Shown: positions 31,789 through 45,045, counted from the first letter of the stretch. The stretch: 64,000 nt of DNA from Folioceros fuciformis (GCA_049999805.1 JBNGIO010006373.1:98231-162230); one strand, 5' to 3'. Notes: generated by a model from the sequence alone, not told the origin. Numbers and translations are program-made.

Positions 31789-34700
31789 ATGGGCGCATGG
31801 GTCTCCCCTGGGTCATGCTCCATATGTCCCATTGGAGCATTGCTGCACGCGTCGACGTCCCCAGCATGGCACACACCAGCAGCATGGGGGATCACGTATG
31901 CGGAGAAAGGAGAAGCATCGGGGAAGCATGGCGAGGAATGCCTGGCTCCGACAGAGGTGGCGGGATTGCGGCCTCCCTCTCCCTGGTCTTGGACACGGCA
32001 GGCGAAGCATGGTGCAGCTGGAGCGGAAGCAGGGATGTGTCGGCCCTGGCCTTGGACGAACGCCGAGGTTCGCCTCTCCGCTGGCGGGGTCGCAGCACTG
32101 GGAGTCACAACGTTATGTAGCACCTCGGGGCGCCAGCACGCTTTCTCCAGCTTCACGATCCGCAGCCCACCATGTCGGCAGCGTGGGCCGCGATTTGTGG
32201 CCGCCTGGAAACCGGGTGGCGGGATCTCGACGGTCCCGCTGGCTCGTAGTAACTGGATGAGCGTGGGCGGGATCGACAGTGTGCACCACAGGTTGGTGTG
32301 GAGCTACCAGGAGTTGGGTCGCGCGGTGCCGGACTCCTGGCTTCCTCGGCCTCGGTGGGTGGCTAGGCAACGGAAGCGCGGGCGATGGGCTGTGGTCCGG
32401 GCGGGTGTTGCGCAGCGGGAGGAGGAGGAAGCGAGGTCGTGGGATCGATTCCTTCCCCTGCTCAGGACGACGTATCCCAAGATCGTCCCTTTCGTGCTCC
32501 CGCAGCGGGCTCTGATCTTCAGAGCATGGGTTTGCACTTCGATTGCTGTGTGGGCGCTCTTCCTGTTGGTGCCGCAGGTGGGGGAGCTATCGACTCTGCT
32601 GGCGCAGGGCGACCTGAGGAGGTTGGCGAAACGGGCCGCGTGGGCGCTGGTTCTGGTGGGCGTGCGGTCCGTGGCGCAGTACTGGCAGCAGACGCTCCTC
32701 TGGGAGTCTGCGTTGAATGTGGCGTACCTGGCTCGGAGGCATGTGTTTGGGAAGGTGCTGGGTCGGGAGATGGGGTACTTCGAAGGCCTTGGGGGCGTTC
32801 CTGGTGGCGACATTGCGTTTAGGATTACTGCGGAGGCGGACGATGCTGCTGACACTGTCTATGCGTTGCTACTTGTGAGTGGGCGATGGGGTGGTTGGGG
32901 TTGCTTGGGATGATACAGGGTAGAAGGAGGTGGGTTGGTGTTGGGCTGACGGTTTGTGTGGATTGGATGTGCAGCTGGTTGTGCCCAGCGGGTTTCAGCT
33001 GGTAGCTATGAGTGCAAGGATGGTGATGTTGAGCCCTCTGCTCACATTTGCAACTGTATCGGTATGAGGGTGGCGGGGTTTGCTCGGTGCTGTTTGAAGA
33101 TCCTTGTTTTGTTCGAGGTGTCTGAGCTGTGCTCTGTTTGGGTTTGGTGGGTTTCACAGGTCATTCCCTGTATGTCGTTAGCCATTGCTAAATTGGGGGA
33201 GAAGTTGAGGGCGCTCTCCAGGAAGGGGCAAGATAGCACTGCCGGATTATCTGCCTACCTCAACGAGGTATGTGCTTCCTGACTTCGGCTTGGCTTTTTC
33301 CGCAAGGGATGTTTAACGCTGAGGCTGAACTGCGCCATTGCAGGTTTTGCCATCGATGTTTGTTGTGAAGGCTCATGCTGCGGAAGCATTTGAGGAAAGT
33401 CGATTTGAGAAACTTGCTATGGCAGACCGTACAGCGCACCTGAATAAGAAGAAGATGAAGGCCCTCATCCCTGAGGTTATCACGGCTGTCTATGCCGCCA
33501 CTACGTTGGTGCTGTTTGCCGTGGGAACATGGGTCATTTCGTGTGGCCGCTTTGATGGAAAGGGCATGGTGTCCTTCGTCACCTCTATGGTGCTTCTAGT
33601 GGAGCCTATTCAGGTGCAGCTTGTTTCTCCGTCCTTCGCTGTTTTTGTGGTTACTTGCCAGAGCTGGGCTCTCACTGTCCCCTTGTCCAGGCAATGGGCA
33701 AGGCATACAACGACATCAAGCAAGGGGAGCCCTCCATCGAAAGGCTGTTTGATCTGGCTTCCGGCTCTACCCAGGCAGGTTTCATGCATTGCCTGACGCA
33801 ATGTGGTGCAACCATTGCCGTGTCTCGTCGCGTGCTGTCTGACAACCGCCACGCCCATGCAGGTAATGGAAGAAGAAGACGCGGTAGTCTTGAAGAAGGT
33901 TGCCGGGAACATCAGATTCTCCAGTGTGACCTTCGGGTATAATGATAGGTCACCTCGGGCCATGACTAACGTCAGCTTCACTGTGGCTGCTGGTGAGACA
34001 ATTGCACTAGTTGGGCCATCTGGTGGTGGCAAGACCACTCTTGCAAAGCTACTTCTACGCCTGTACGACCCTCTTCAAGGTAAGGTGACCCGCACCAGAC
34101 GTCTTCTTCACTTGGCCTGGAACACCATGAATGATTGACACCCAAAGGACACCATTGTCATCCTCACCAGGTCATATCGAGATAGATGGCCATGACATTA
34201 GGGACGTCACCCTGAAGAGCCTGAGACGACAAGTGGCCATCGTCCCACAGGAAACAGTGAGCAGCTAAAGACTCAACATCAGTCTTCGGTTCATCTTGTG
34301 ATGTACACCCCTAACAGCCATCCCATTGGCTTCTCGTCGTTGGTGCAGACACTCTTCACGGGAACAGTTGCAGAGAACATCGCCTACGGTGACCACCTGG
34401 ATGACATCGACATGAAGCGGGTTGAAGAGGCAGCTGCCCTTGCCAACGCGGATGAATTCATCGAAAAGCTCCCCGAAGGCTATCTCACCAACCTCGGCGA
34501 CAGAGCGTCTTCTCTCAGTGGAGGGCAGCGACAACGGTATGCAAGTCACTGAAACTCAACCTTGACCTGCTATGGCTGCGTTGCTCGAAGTGTCTTGAGA
34601 ACCTGCTGGACTGTCGTGTCGTCTCTTCAGGCTGGCTATAGCAAGGGCTGTTTTCCAAGACTCATCCATTCTGATATTGGATGAAGCAACCTCTGCCCTT

Positions 34701-35052
34701 GACAACCATTCAGAGAAGCTTGTTAGAGAAGCCCTTCAGCGACTGATGGAGCACCGCACAGTAAGGCCACGTGAATAGCGCACTCTCATCCGTCCATCGT
34801 CTTGCCTAGTAGCAGATGGTCATGCAGTACTACTTCAACGCCTAACATGTCTTGTATTGTCAGGTTCTTGTCATCGCCCACAGACTTGAAACAGTCCAGA
34901 AAGCTGACAGGATCCTGTTCCTTGACGGAGGACGTCTGATCGAGGAAGGAAGCCATTGCTCCCTCTTGGCCAGTGGCGGACGATACGCGTCCCTCTACAC
35001 TCGACAGGAGCGAAAACCGTTAATACCTCCCCAGACTCTAGCAGGGCATTAG
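31789..35052 (+). CDS. ABC half transporter, ABCB family (ABCB29-like, plastid type)
   Basis: Ten exons: 31789-32874, 32975-33061, 33160-33267, 33344-33613, 33691-33774, 33863-34079, 34171-34256, 34349-34536, 34631-34760 and 34864-35052, all in frame (814 aa). The N-terminal half is a membrane domain (segments near [18 protein letters not shown] and [19 protein letters not shown]). The C-terminal half is an ATPase with Walker A (GPSGGGKTT), Q-loop (VAIVPQET), signature LSGGQRQR, Walker B ([12 protein letters not shown]) and H-loop (VIAHRLETV). Order and tail resemble plant ABCB29/TAP-like proteins, which act as dimers. The start is unsettled: the frame opens with ATG 31789, but ATG 32257 would give 658 aa, nearer the family length. 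Both leave a basic, Ser-containing N-terminus compatible with plastid import. The intron after 33774 has a GC donor. Confidence 0.92.
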
Positions 35053-35652
35053 GGGTACATGCACGACCTAGGCTGGCTGATTCTGTACCATAGATTCGCT
35101 AACGACAAAGGCTGCGGAATTCCGAGCCCCGTCCAATTTTATTGCTTTCTTTCCTGGCTGGACTCCACTTCGCTTTTGGCGTTTTCCTTTCCTGAATATC
35201 CCGACTTCTAGAAACAAGCAGGAGTTGCGTAGAGGATGATGCTGCGCCGAGGCTCTGCTTGCGTCTAGCTACCCGTTCGCCGAGCTCGACGCCGAGTTAG
35301 CCAACCCAGAGAAGGGAGGCTGACGGAAGGGAGCGCAGCGATCGCGAATCGCGATTTGCGACCTGCAATCTCCAACTGCCTTGCCGTCTATTGGTCTCCC
35401 TTGCGAGGACGCGGCCGTGGTGCTCGCCCACCATCCATGGCCCTTGTCCCCGAGGCCTCCTCTGAGGAAGGGGCCATGGTTGTGCTGGTGTGGCCGTGAC
35501 GAAGCCCTCTGTGGCTGCTGCTGCTTCTTCTGTTGCCGTTGCCGTTGCTGTCGTTGCCTCTTGTAGGGGAGAGGCGTCGAGAGTGCACTTCCCCATCCTT
35601 CCAGTGCGGAATTGGGGTTTAACAGCTTGTCGACACGGCTGCATTTCGAGCA
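35053..35652. other. Intergenic region upstream of MOB1
   Basis: 600 bp without a recognised gene. The part from about 35500 has a dense CTG/CCGTTG-rich tract (35512-35565) and is probably promoter plus 5' UTR of MOB1. Confidence 0.45.
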
Positions 35653-36904
35653 ATGAGCCTTTTTGGGCTTGGGAGGTGCGGCCCCTGCTTCATGCTGCGT
35701 GGCTCCTGTCCCGGAGCTCACTTGGAGTGGCTCTGTTGTGTGCAGGAATCAGCGGACTTTCCGGCCGAAGAAGAGCACTCCTACAGGAAGCAAGGTGAGA
35801 GCTGGGAGGCGTAGTGTGTGTGTGTGTGTGTGTGTGTTTTTTTTTGTGTTTTGCGTGTGTTAGGGCTTGGGATGTGTATTGATGTCCGTGGTCTGAGGGA
35901 TCTGTTCGTTTCTCGGGCTGCGCGTCGTGTAGGGAGCACAGCTCCGTAAGCACATTGATGCTACTCTTGGAAGTGGTAATCTGAGGGAAGCCGTGCGCCT
36001 CCCTTTAGGAGAGGATCTTCAAGAATGGCTTGCTGTCAACAGTAAGTATTTTCGTGTTCCGTTGTTATGTTGTGAAGATGCGGTGATAAGTCTGGATATG
36101 GGGCTTTGCAGCTGTTTCGCTGAGTGTCTCTTGGAGCAGGTTCTAAATTGCGCACCACGCTGTTGTGCAGCGGTTGATTTTTTCAACCAGGTGAACCTGT
36201 TGTTTGGCACTCTGACAGAGTTCTGCACGCCGGAGAATTGTCCCACCATGACTGCAGGACCGAAGTGAGGCTTGTTTCACGTGCTTGCTCCAGGTGTGCG
36301 CAAATTGCAACGAGCATAAGAATGATTCTCGTGCTCTGTGGTTGCAGATACGAGTATAGGTGGGCAGACGGTGTGCAAATAAAAAAGCCTATCGAAGTAT
36401 CTGCTCCGAAGTACGTGGAGTACTTAATGGATTGGATCGAAGGGCAGCTTGATGACGAGGCTATTTTCCCCCAAAAAATCGGTAATGTCTTCAACAGCTT
36501 GTTGCTGAGATCATAACTGACGAGAAAGGATGCCTAGCTTCATCCAAACTCTGCTGACCACGATGCTTACAGGGGCGCCCTTTCCAGCAAATTTTCGGGA
36601 GGTTGTGAAGACCATCTTCAAACGTTTGTTTCGGGTTTATGCCCATATCTATCATTCCCACTTCCAAAAGATTGTGAGTCTCAAGGAGGAGGCTCACTTG
36701 AACACTTGCTTCAAGCACTTCATCCTTTTCACTCACGTAAGCAGTCAAACTTGTCGCACCTATGTCCGATTTGATTGGGCCTCTTGTCGCCGATGCGAGG
36801 AATAACTAGCTGCATATCTGCAAGTGCAGGAATTTAACTTGGTGGACAAGAAGGAACTTGCGCCATTGCAAGAGCTCATTGATTCTATCTTCCTCCCGTA
36901 TTGA
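35653..36904 (+). CDS. MOB1: MOB kinase activator 1
   Basis: Seven exons, 35653-35675, 35746-35794, 35933-36041, 36171-36264, 36348-36481, 36573-36736 and 36830-36904, join to exactly 215 aa, the length of plant MOB1A. The sequence is strongly conserved: MSLFGLGR start, NQRTFRPKK, TEFCTPENCPTMTAGPKYEY, VSAPKYVEYLMDWIE and AHIYHSHFQKIV, ending in LPY. The zinc ligands of the MOB fold (two Cys in the CTPENC region and two His in the HIYHSH region) are present. MOB1 binds and activates NDR/LATS-type kinases (SIK1 in plants), controlling growth and cytokinesis. Intron 2 contains a GT microsatellite. All splice sites are GT-AG. Confidence 0.97.
35814..35836. repeat. GT dinucleotide microsatellite in MOB1 intron 2
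   Basis: About eleven GT/TG units followed by a T9 run, lying between MOB1 exons 2 and 3. It may vary in length between individuals. Confidence 0.9.
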
Positions 36905-38212
36905 TCGTGTCCTGTTGAATACACCCAAGGGAGTATGTGACGTCAGAACAGAGCAGAGCAGGGAGCAACTCCACTCCGCTCAGATGTGTCACCTGTGGCT
37001 GTGGCTGGCTGGAGTGACAAGCACATTAGTGTGTTGCGCCGCCATGTTCCCAGCTCTCCTGTATTTTAGTAGTACTGCAGTCTCTTTTTGCACACCTGCC
37101 AGTAACCCGGTTGACATGGGAATTTGGATGATGTGGAGTCTGTACTGGTGGGCTGGATGGGGACCCTGACCCGATGCATCACCTTTTGCTCGACCTAACA
37201 GTGAAGCCTCTCACCTCAACTCATGAAGATCCCGACTAACGAAGTCGTACATGAATCTGTCCAAATAGAATTTGCTTTTCACCACCCCACCCAACACCCA
37301 CTATGGGAACCGGAAGTGCCACGAGCTTAGGCAATGACTGGGAGCCGTTCTCTTCTCCTTTCCCGGGTTGCTTGGCCCTCGTGAGGATACAGCTCGCAAT
37401 CCCTGCGCTGCGCATTCATGATAAAGCAGAAGAGAGCCGCATTGCGGGTGTCAAAAAGCTGAGACGGAGTGAAACTGTGGGCTGGAAGGAGATGCAGCAA
37501 GTTCCAGTTCCCCCAACCAACCAGCTGTGAAACCAGTGGCGGTGTGCGTGGCTATGGCGGATTGGTTGACGCCAGCCGTCAATTGGTAGGGCAGTTCAGT
37601 TCGAACCGCACCCCGGTCCGGGTGCTGGTGCCGGTCCCCGCCGTCTTTCTCCCCCAACAGCTGCCGTTGCTGATGAAAAGTTCCAGCTGCCATGGACTGT
37701 CATGAACAGATATCCAGGCAGCTGGAGGAGGCACGCATGTTTTCCCTGATGTATTTTTGTATTCATAGACGTTAAGTCTTTGTGGGTTGTAATATTCTTG
37801 TCCGGATGACAGGAGCGCACGGGTGACGACCGCAGGTCGCTTGCTACCTGGGCCTTGGAACTGTGCCATTCCCAAGCTTGCGTCCCACGGCCCTCTTCCG
37901 CTTCCTTCGTCCATCCTCATCCGCTTCCGACTTGCCTTCGTCGCCTTTGCAGCGCCCGTATTATTTCCGTGACTGTTGTTGTGAGTGCTGGGTCCGTCCC
38001 GTCTCGTCTAGTCCCGTCCTGTCCTTCTTGAGAGCTCCCGCTCCTCCTCCTCCTGCTTCTGCTGCTGCTGCTGCTGCTGCTCCTCCTGCTGCCACTGCAC
38101 CCGGGCGGGAAGCCAGGCCAGGCCGGGGCTGCCAATTGCGTTGTCGTGGCCACACTCATGAGCCGGGAATGGGGCTCTCCCGGGTCACTGTGACGCTCAT
38201 TTTGGGCTGGTC
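36905..38212. other. Intergenic region between MOB1 and PATROL1-like gene
   Basis: About 1.3 kb without a recognised gene. It should hold the MOB1 3' UTR and the promoter and 5' leader of the next plus-strand gene. A CTCCTC/CTG trinucleotide tract lies at about 38040-38095. Frames on the minus strand here have no recognisable content. Confidence 0.5.
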
Positions 38213-41200
38213 ATGGAGCGTGGAGTGAGCCCGCCGGACTCGGACCGGGACTCGCACTCCAACTGGCGCCTCCTGCTGCTCTTGTGGGAGACGCTGTCTT
38301 GCTCCTTCTCATCCATCTCGTGCAGGGCGGTGCTCCAGATTACGGCCAGGCAGGAGATGTGTTCTGGGCCTCCCGGGCCCAGCCGCGCTGCTGAATTCTT
38401 TTAGAGTGTGAAGAGCACGCAGGAGCGGCATGGAAGGGTACGTACCGCCTTGCAATTGGGGAGCCCACCACGTGAGCCCGTGCATGTAGATTATGTCTTT
38501 CTGCGTCCCTTGCCCGCCTCCGGAAGGTACTGCTCTCACACCGCGCCATTCTGCAGGTTGTCTGAAACCCACCTCCTGCAGCGGTACCGCCGGGACAGGC
38601 GGGAGCTCTTGAGCTTCCTGCTCTCCGCCAGTCTGTTGAGGAAGGTTGTCATGCCCCCTGGCGCAGTGTCGCTGGAGGATGTGGACCTGGACCAGATCAG
38701 TGTCGATTACGTCGTGGATTGTGCCAGGAAGAGTATGCTCTCCTTGCTGTGCCTCGAAGGCTTCTGTCTTGCCTTTCTACAGCTCATGAACGGGAGCTTT
38801 CTTGTTAACGCGCTGTGCGTGCTGCCCATGCAGATGCAGCAGTGGACCTAGCTGAAGCGATAAAGCAGTACCATGATGATCTCAGTCTGCCCCCCACGGT
38901 ACCGGCCAGTTGCACTTTAAGCACTGGCAGATTCGTCTGTGGTGCTCGGCTCCTGCGCCTGCAAATCTTTCTTCTTGACTGCTGTTTGCATTTTGACAGG
39001 CAGGTTCAGGATTGGGACAAGTCTTTTTTCTGGTCACCAATCCGGATGTCTCAGGCCCTCCTCCACACCGGCCACCGCCCCCGGTTGCGGCAGCTTCTGT
39101 AGCACCTTCTGTGTTGGGGAAATCGTACTCCCTTCGGCCCGTCTTGTCCAATATCTCGCAACAGCTGCCGGGGGAGGATGATGATGTTGATGAGCTTGAG
39201 GATACGGAGGATGACCAGGTTGAAGTTACAAGGCGCCAACTCAATGATGCTAGTGATTTAGTTCTGAGTCTCCCCCCTTTTGCAACAGGTGCCTTATTTT
39301 GCTGCTCTCGCTTCTCGCAACAGCCTTTCACTATAAAGCTATACTTGAACGTTAACCACTGCATTCTGCCTCTTCATCAATGTCCTTCGTTTTCCGTGCA
39401 GGCTTGTCGGATGATGATCTCAGAGAAACTGCGTACGAGGTTTTACTTGTATCAGTTGGTGCAGCTGGGTAAGGGGGTGCTGTTGCGGTTTTCAGTCTGT
39501 CAGGTTTAGCAGCTATTTGAGAGGTCCACCCACTCCAGCCAACGACTGAGACGTGCAATGGTGCACAGGGGCCTTATTTCACCAGCTAAGGTTGAGAGTA
39601 AAGTTGAAAGGAGATCTGAGAAGAAGTCAAAATTCGTAAAGAAGCTCACACGCACGAAGGTGGACAGGCCTGTGCCTCAGCAGCCTGCGAAAGCCACAGG
39701 TCTAGCGGGCTTGATGGAGACCATGCGAACACAGTTGGAGGTAAGGTGTTCATAGGCTGGATGCTGCTGTTTTGATTTTGTAGCAAATTGCTTCAAGTGC
39801 AAAACATATCTCTGGAAGTACACCATGCGCATGTGGTCTATCCAAGATTTTTACACAGAGGAACAAAGCTGTAACGCCTCCTAGTTGTGCTACAGATCTC
39901 TGAGGCTACTGACAGACGAACTAGGGAGGCCCTCCTGCATGCAGCGGCTGGTAGAGTTGGGAAGCGAATGGATACCCTGCTAGTTCCTCTTGAACTTCTC
40001 TCTGTCATCTCCAAGTCAGAGTTCCCAGACAGAAAGTTGTACCTGCGTTGGCAGAAGCGGCAGGTTTGTACAAAGCTTGAAGTGACATGGTCCGTTGTCT
40101 GGGTGAAGTGGGAATCATACATTTTAAGATCTTATGATCTCATGACAGTCACACTCTCATGCAGTTAAATCTCCTGGAGGAAGGTCTATTAAATCTTCCG
40201 ACTGTGAGACTGGAGCTGACGGATCGCTTGGGAACTCAGCTGCGGTCCTTGATCACAAGATTGGGAGACGTTGAGGTAAAAAACGTTCTTCTTGTGATTT
40301 GGCACAAAACCTATCCAGTTGAGATGGTGTTGGGAAACCCTGTCTGCTTCAGCCACCTGCACATTCCTCTTACACGATGTGGAAATCCTCTCCAGTCTAT
40401 TCCCGGGCCTGCAGGTGCTGCACAGCAAACAGAAACATTGAAGTCATTGAGAGAGGTGGCTGGTGCACTGGCGGAAAGAGCCAATAGGAGGGATCACACT
40501 GGGGAAGTTTGTCACTGGGCTGATGGTTACCATTTGAATGTGCGGTTATATGAAAAGCTGCTTTGCAGTGTTTTCGATGTTCTGGATGAGGGTCAGATTA
40601 TTGAGGTATGTTGCATCATCAAGTATCTGGTAGGTTTAGGTGGCACATTGTTGATCTCGTGGTCGTGCCTGATGCGCTGTTCTCTTGCTTTCAGGAAGTT
40701 GAAGAGATTTTAGAGCTGTTGAAATCGACTTGGAAAGTTTTAGGAATCACACAAACGATTCATGACACTTGCTACTCTTGGGTTTTGTTCCGGCAGGTCA
40801 GCATTGTCATAATTGCCCTTACAGAGGAACCTGTTAGCGAAAGCTTTCAACTTTCACTTACAGGCTGTCGTTTCGTCAGTTATCGGGGTTTGTTCTCACT
40901 GGTTGTCCCTTGGCAGTATGTCCTAACAGGTGAACAAGGACTTTTGGAGCACGCTACACATCAAATGAAGAGAATAGCCTCAGATGCTCAGCGTAGTGCA
41001 TCGGAAAGGGCATACATGCAATGTTTACGAACTACTCTTGAGGGGAATGATGGACCACAGGAATGTTCATTTATTCAGTCTGTGCTTATGCCAGTCAAAT
41101 TATGGGCTGACAAAAGGCTTGATGATTATCACGTGCACTTTGCCAGTGTGAGCCTTGTTTCCTTGTCCACCCTCCCTGTAGATTTCTGAAAGCGAAAGTG

Positions 41201-44200
41201 CTACTGAGGCCTCATGTCATAATTTTTCCTGGGGTGCTGAATCTCTACGTGTGACTCTCATGCGTGTTTTGATGTGATTCAGGAGCCAAAGAAGATGGAT
41301 ACCATCGTTACAGTGGCAATGGTGTCGGGCAGGTTGATAGCAGACGAGAATGAGCACGTTGGGGTGCGTGCTACATCCTGATCTCGGTGCTGCAACATAC
41401 TTTTCTTACTGGTAGCTAGGTATCTGAACATTTCACTGAGCTTGTGCAAACAATTTGTTTGTTCTTTTTTCTTCTTTTACTGGCTGCAGATCACAAGGAT
41501 GACACCATCTGCTGAAATGGCTGCGGTGGCAAAGCAAGCAGAAGATTATATATGGTCATCAGTAAAACTCGCGTATGATCGGGTGAGGGAGTGAGACATG
41601 CAGTGATTTTCTTGCTTTCCCTTTGCCTTGGCATTTGTGCTTATGGCCTCTTACGACTTTGTGTCTGATGAGCACAACTCTGAAAATGCTTGACATCTAG
41701 GTTCTGGAGGCTGTAGATGCAAGGGCGGACACAGATGGTGAGCATCCATTGGCTTTGCTTGCAGTGGAAGTCCATGCTCTGGCAAGGCGAGACGTTACTC
41801 TATTTGCTCCCATCCTTAGTCGGTGGCATCCACAAGCTGTGGCCACTACAGCAACTCTTCTGCATGGTCTTTTCCAGAAGGAGCTAGTGAGAAATCTCAC
41901 CTGTTTATTGATTGATGTTGGTGCTCCTTGTTGTATCATCAGGCTGCATCCTAGTATGCAGTCCTGCTCTGACTGTTGCTTACTGTAAGTCAATTTTGGT
42001 AAGTTTGGCTATGCTGCTTTGACACAGTCTTGCCGCTTGTTCAGAAACCATTTCTGGATGGAGTTTCTCATCTTACGGATGATGTGGCATCAGTCCTTCC
42101 TGCTGCCGACAGCCTAGAGCAATATCTATTGGATTTAATATTATCTGTCGCTGATCTGGATGATGGAAATATTTATGAGCAGCAGCTAGTTCCCTACCAG
42201 GTGAGATGTATATGAAGAGTAGTGGTTTCCGTGAAGCTTGATAGACTATGTTATCGTCTGACGGTTTCAGCACTGAGCTGATACTGTCAAGCTCAAAGAA
42301 CTCTTGAAAACCAAGTTGATGCTGGAAGACATGCTTGTCACTCATCTGATTTACTTTGCATGGTCATGCTCCTGCTTCATCAGGTTGAAGTGGTTTCGGG
42401 TACCCTTATCATGAGGTGGGTTAACATGCAGCTGAGCAAACTTAATGAGTGGATCGAACGTACCCTCCAACAAGAGGTAATGTGAAGGGGTGTCCAGGTT
42501 ACGGCTCCTAAGAGTTATGGACCCTGATCTGTGATCTGACAGTTTTCTGGCCACCTGCTGGCAGAAATGGGAAGGTTTGTCAAATCAACAGCGTCATGGA
42601 GAATCAATCGTGGAGGTCTTTCGCATCATTGAGGAGGTCTGATTTGGAGTTGGTACTTATTTTGTCTCTGTGGTTACACATCTCCGGCTTGTTTGAATCC
42701 AATGGTTGACGCAAAGTCATATTTCTCAAATTGTCATTGAGCAGACAGTTGATCAGTTCTTTGACATGAAGCTTCCGATGAGAGTTCCCCTTCTTAAGGG
42801 CCTCACCAATGGGTTGGACAATGCTCTCCAGCTGTACTGTAAAGGAGTGGCTTCAGAACTAGGTAGAAAACATTGCTGGTGTGCTGCTGTTCTGTGTCAG
42901 ATTTTCTGTTGCATGGAGCTGCATCTGTATGGACATGATGTTTCTAAACATCATGTCCATAGCGACTGTCAGGTGAGACATCAGATTTGATTCCCCCGGT
43001 TCCTAGTTTAGCTCGGTACAAGAAGGATGGATTAGTGAAAGCAGCCTTCTCCAAGAAAAAGGTTGCAGACCCCAGGCTTCCTGATGAGAGAAGGTCATCT
43101 GAAATCAACCTCTTGACAACATCCAAGCTGTGTGTCCGGCTTAACACGCTGCATGTAAGGCTCTCTGTTCCTTTGCGTCTGCTCAAGAGCTAGCCACATT
43201 TGAAGTCCCATGCTGACGTTGATCCTTTGCACAGTACATTCTGGCACAAGTAAGCATCTTGGAGGACACCATTCGTGAACGATGGGCAGTCAAGAGACCG
43301 CTAGATGATCTTTCCCGAAGTAATGGTCATTCAAGTAAGCTCACTCATGTATGAACCGTGTTTCAGCAATTGCCAAAGTGAAAGATTTCCTGTATAGTGA
43401 AGTGCGTTTCAAATAGGATGCATCCTGCACATGTAGCTTGTCTGTGTCGGAAATAATTGGGGGACACTGTGGGATCTGTTTAGAGAGCAGGCCGAGTGAT
43501 GGCGAAGTAAAAGTGAAGCGTGTGTCAGGGGCAAGGCAAGCCGATGAGCTGTCATCACTGTTCGAAGGTTCAAGAAAGGCTGCAAACAATGCAATTGACA
43601 AATTATGTGAATTCACAGGTAAGGATGTCAGTTTGTACCCTACTATTATGAAAATATTGAAGCTAAGCTCTCGCGGTGCACATGTCACAGGCTGCCTACT
43701 GCATCTAATCTTTAGTCACCATGATGGTACAGGCACGAAGATCGTTTTTTGGGACATGAGAGAAACATTTATCGACGGTTTGTACAAAGGAAGTGTCGCT
43801 CAGGCAAGAATGGAAAAAGTGGTGAACGAGTTGGATCCTGTACGTGTTTGGTGCGGGTTGCTATTATCTGAGTTCAAACAATCCTCTAGTTATGTCAAAC
43901 GTCCGAAGTTGTTCTGATGGAAGGAGCTACATTGGTGGGCAGGTCCTTGGACAACTTTGCACTGTCATCATAGAACCTTTACGAGATAGAGTTGTGCTTG
44001 GGTTGTTGCATGCTGCTTTGGTAAGCACTTTCAAATTATTGCTGCAGGAAGACTTGTTTTGTTGTCTTCGTTGTGATAAGTCCTTTGTACTTGGTGCCTA
44101 CAGGATGGCCTTCTTCGAGTGCTGCTGGATGGCGGTAGCAATCGCTCGTTTGACCAGGAAGACTCAGATATGTTGGATGAAGACTTCAATCTATTGAAGG

Positions 44201-44669
44201 TTGGCCTAATGCTGATACTTATGTGGACCGTTCTCCTGAGGGATGCGGGAAGTGCAAGGCAATTTGAATTTGTGAAATTCACACTGCTTCCATGTTGTGC
44301 ACAGGAATTCTTTATAGCAGACGGAGATGGCTTGCCCAGAGGTGTCGTGGACAATGCAAGTAGTCTCGTTCAGCAAGTTCTAATTCTCTACGGTCTTGAG
44401 GTAGGGGGTGGAAGGCCATCTGCTTAGGGTTCCTTTGCCTTTGGTCGGTACTTGTAATAAGCTTGTGATCTTCATGTCTTGTCTTGCAGGCATTCCTTGT
44501 TATCGACAACTTCAAACGGGCGAGCGAGCAGATGGTATCCACCGGTGGTGTGCCGAAAGGGGGAGGTCGAAGTGTGACAGACGCAGACACGTTGTTGCGT
44601 GTTTTGTGTCATCGGACTGACAGAGACGCGTCCAAATTTCTGAAAAAACAGTACAAAATGCCAGGCTGA
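38213..44669 (+). CDS. PATROL1: Munc13-like protein PATROL1 (DUF810/MHD domain)
   Basis: Large gene with about 25 short exons. Conserved blocks in order: LQRYRRDRRELLSFLL (about 38577), PPGAVSLEDVDLDQISVDYV, RRQLNDASDLVLSLPPFATG, RVGKRMDTLLVPLELL, YLRWQKRQ, GEVCHWADGYHLNVRLYEKL, EEILELLKSTWKVLGIT, PFLDGVSHLTDDVASVLPAADSLEQYLL, VEVFRIIEE, TVDQFFDMKLPMR, IPPVPSLARYKKDG, LGQLCTVIIEPLRDRV and DGLPRGVVDN. The C-terminus is SKFLKKQYKMPG with a stop at 44667-44669. PATROL1 is a plant MUN-domain tethering factor that moves the proton pump AHA1 to the plasma membrane during stomatal opening and works with the exocyst. The first coding exon is not secure: ATG 38213 is the nearest plausible start, and the conserved part begins near 38560. 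It converges on the eIF2B gamma gene, 376 bp away. Confidence 0.92.
42928..42961. repeat. Perfect 16-bp inverted repeat with 2-base loop in intron
   Basis: Left arm 42928-42943 (TATGGACATGATGTTT) and right arm 42946-42961 are exact reverse complements, separated by CT. The palindrome lies within the intron between the PATROL1 exon ending near 42862 and the one starting near 42973. Confidence 0.95.
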
Positions 44670-45045
44670 TTCTGCTCGAGGATCTGTGTAATTTTTTTCT
44701 CAGCTGAACCGAGACGCGGTGAAGCTCTTGGTAGTGAATTGACCTGTTCCTCTCAACGCCGCATTTGGCAATTTGTGTGTGGAAGACGTTATTCATCACT
44801 TAATTCCCCGGTTCATGAACGACGTCGTTGAGTTTTTCCACTCCATTCCACTTACAATGAAAAAGCGCGTCGTTGTGCACTGCCAGTTTGTCCAGGACAA
44901 GATCAAAATGTGGCAGACTTTGCAACTCGGGCCAAAAAATAGAATGAGAACATTGCCCACCCTGATCCCTTGAACGACATAATGGCGTTGTTCGCAGCGC
45001 ACGCAGGAATACCTTGTTGACGCAGGCAAAACGATGGATAGACCT

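Noticed and set aside
37863-38228. 121-codon frame with Ala run upstream of PATROL1
   Set aside because: The Ala run comes from a CTG/GCT trinucleotide tract in the probable 5' leader; no conserved sequence.
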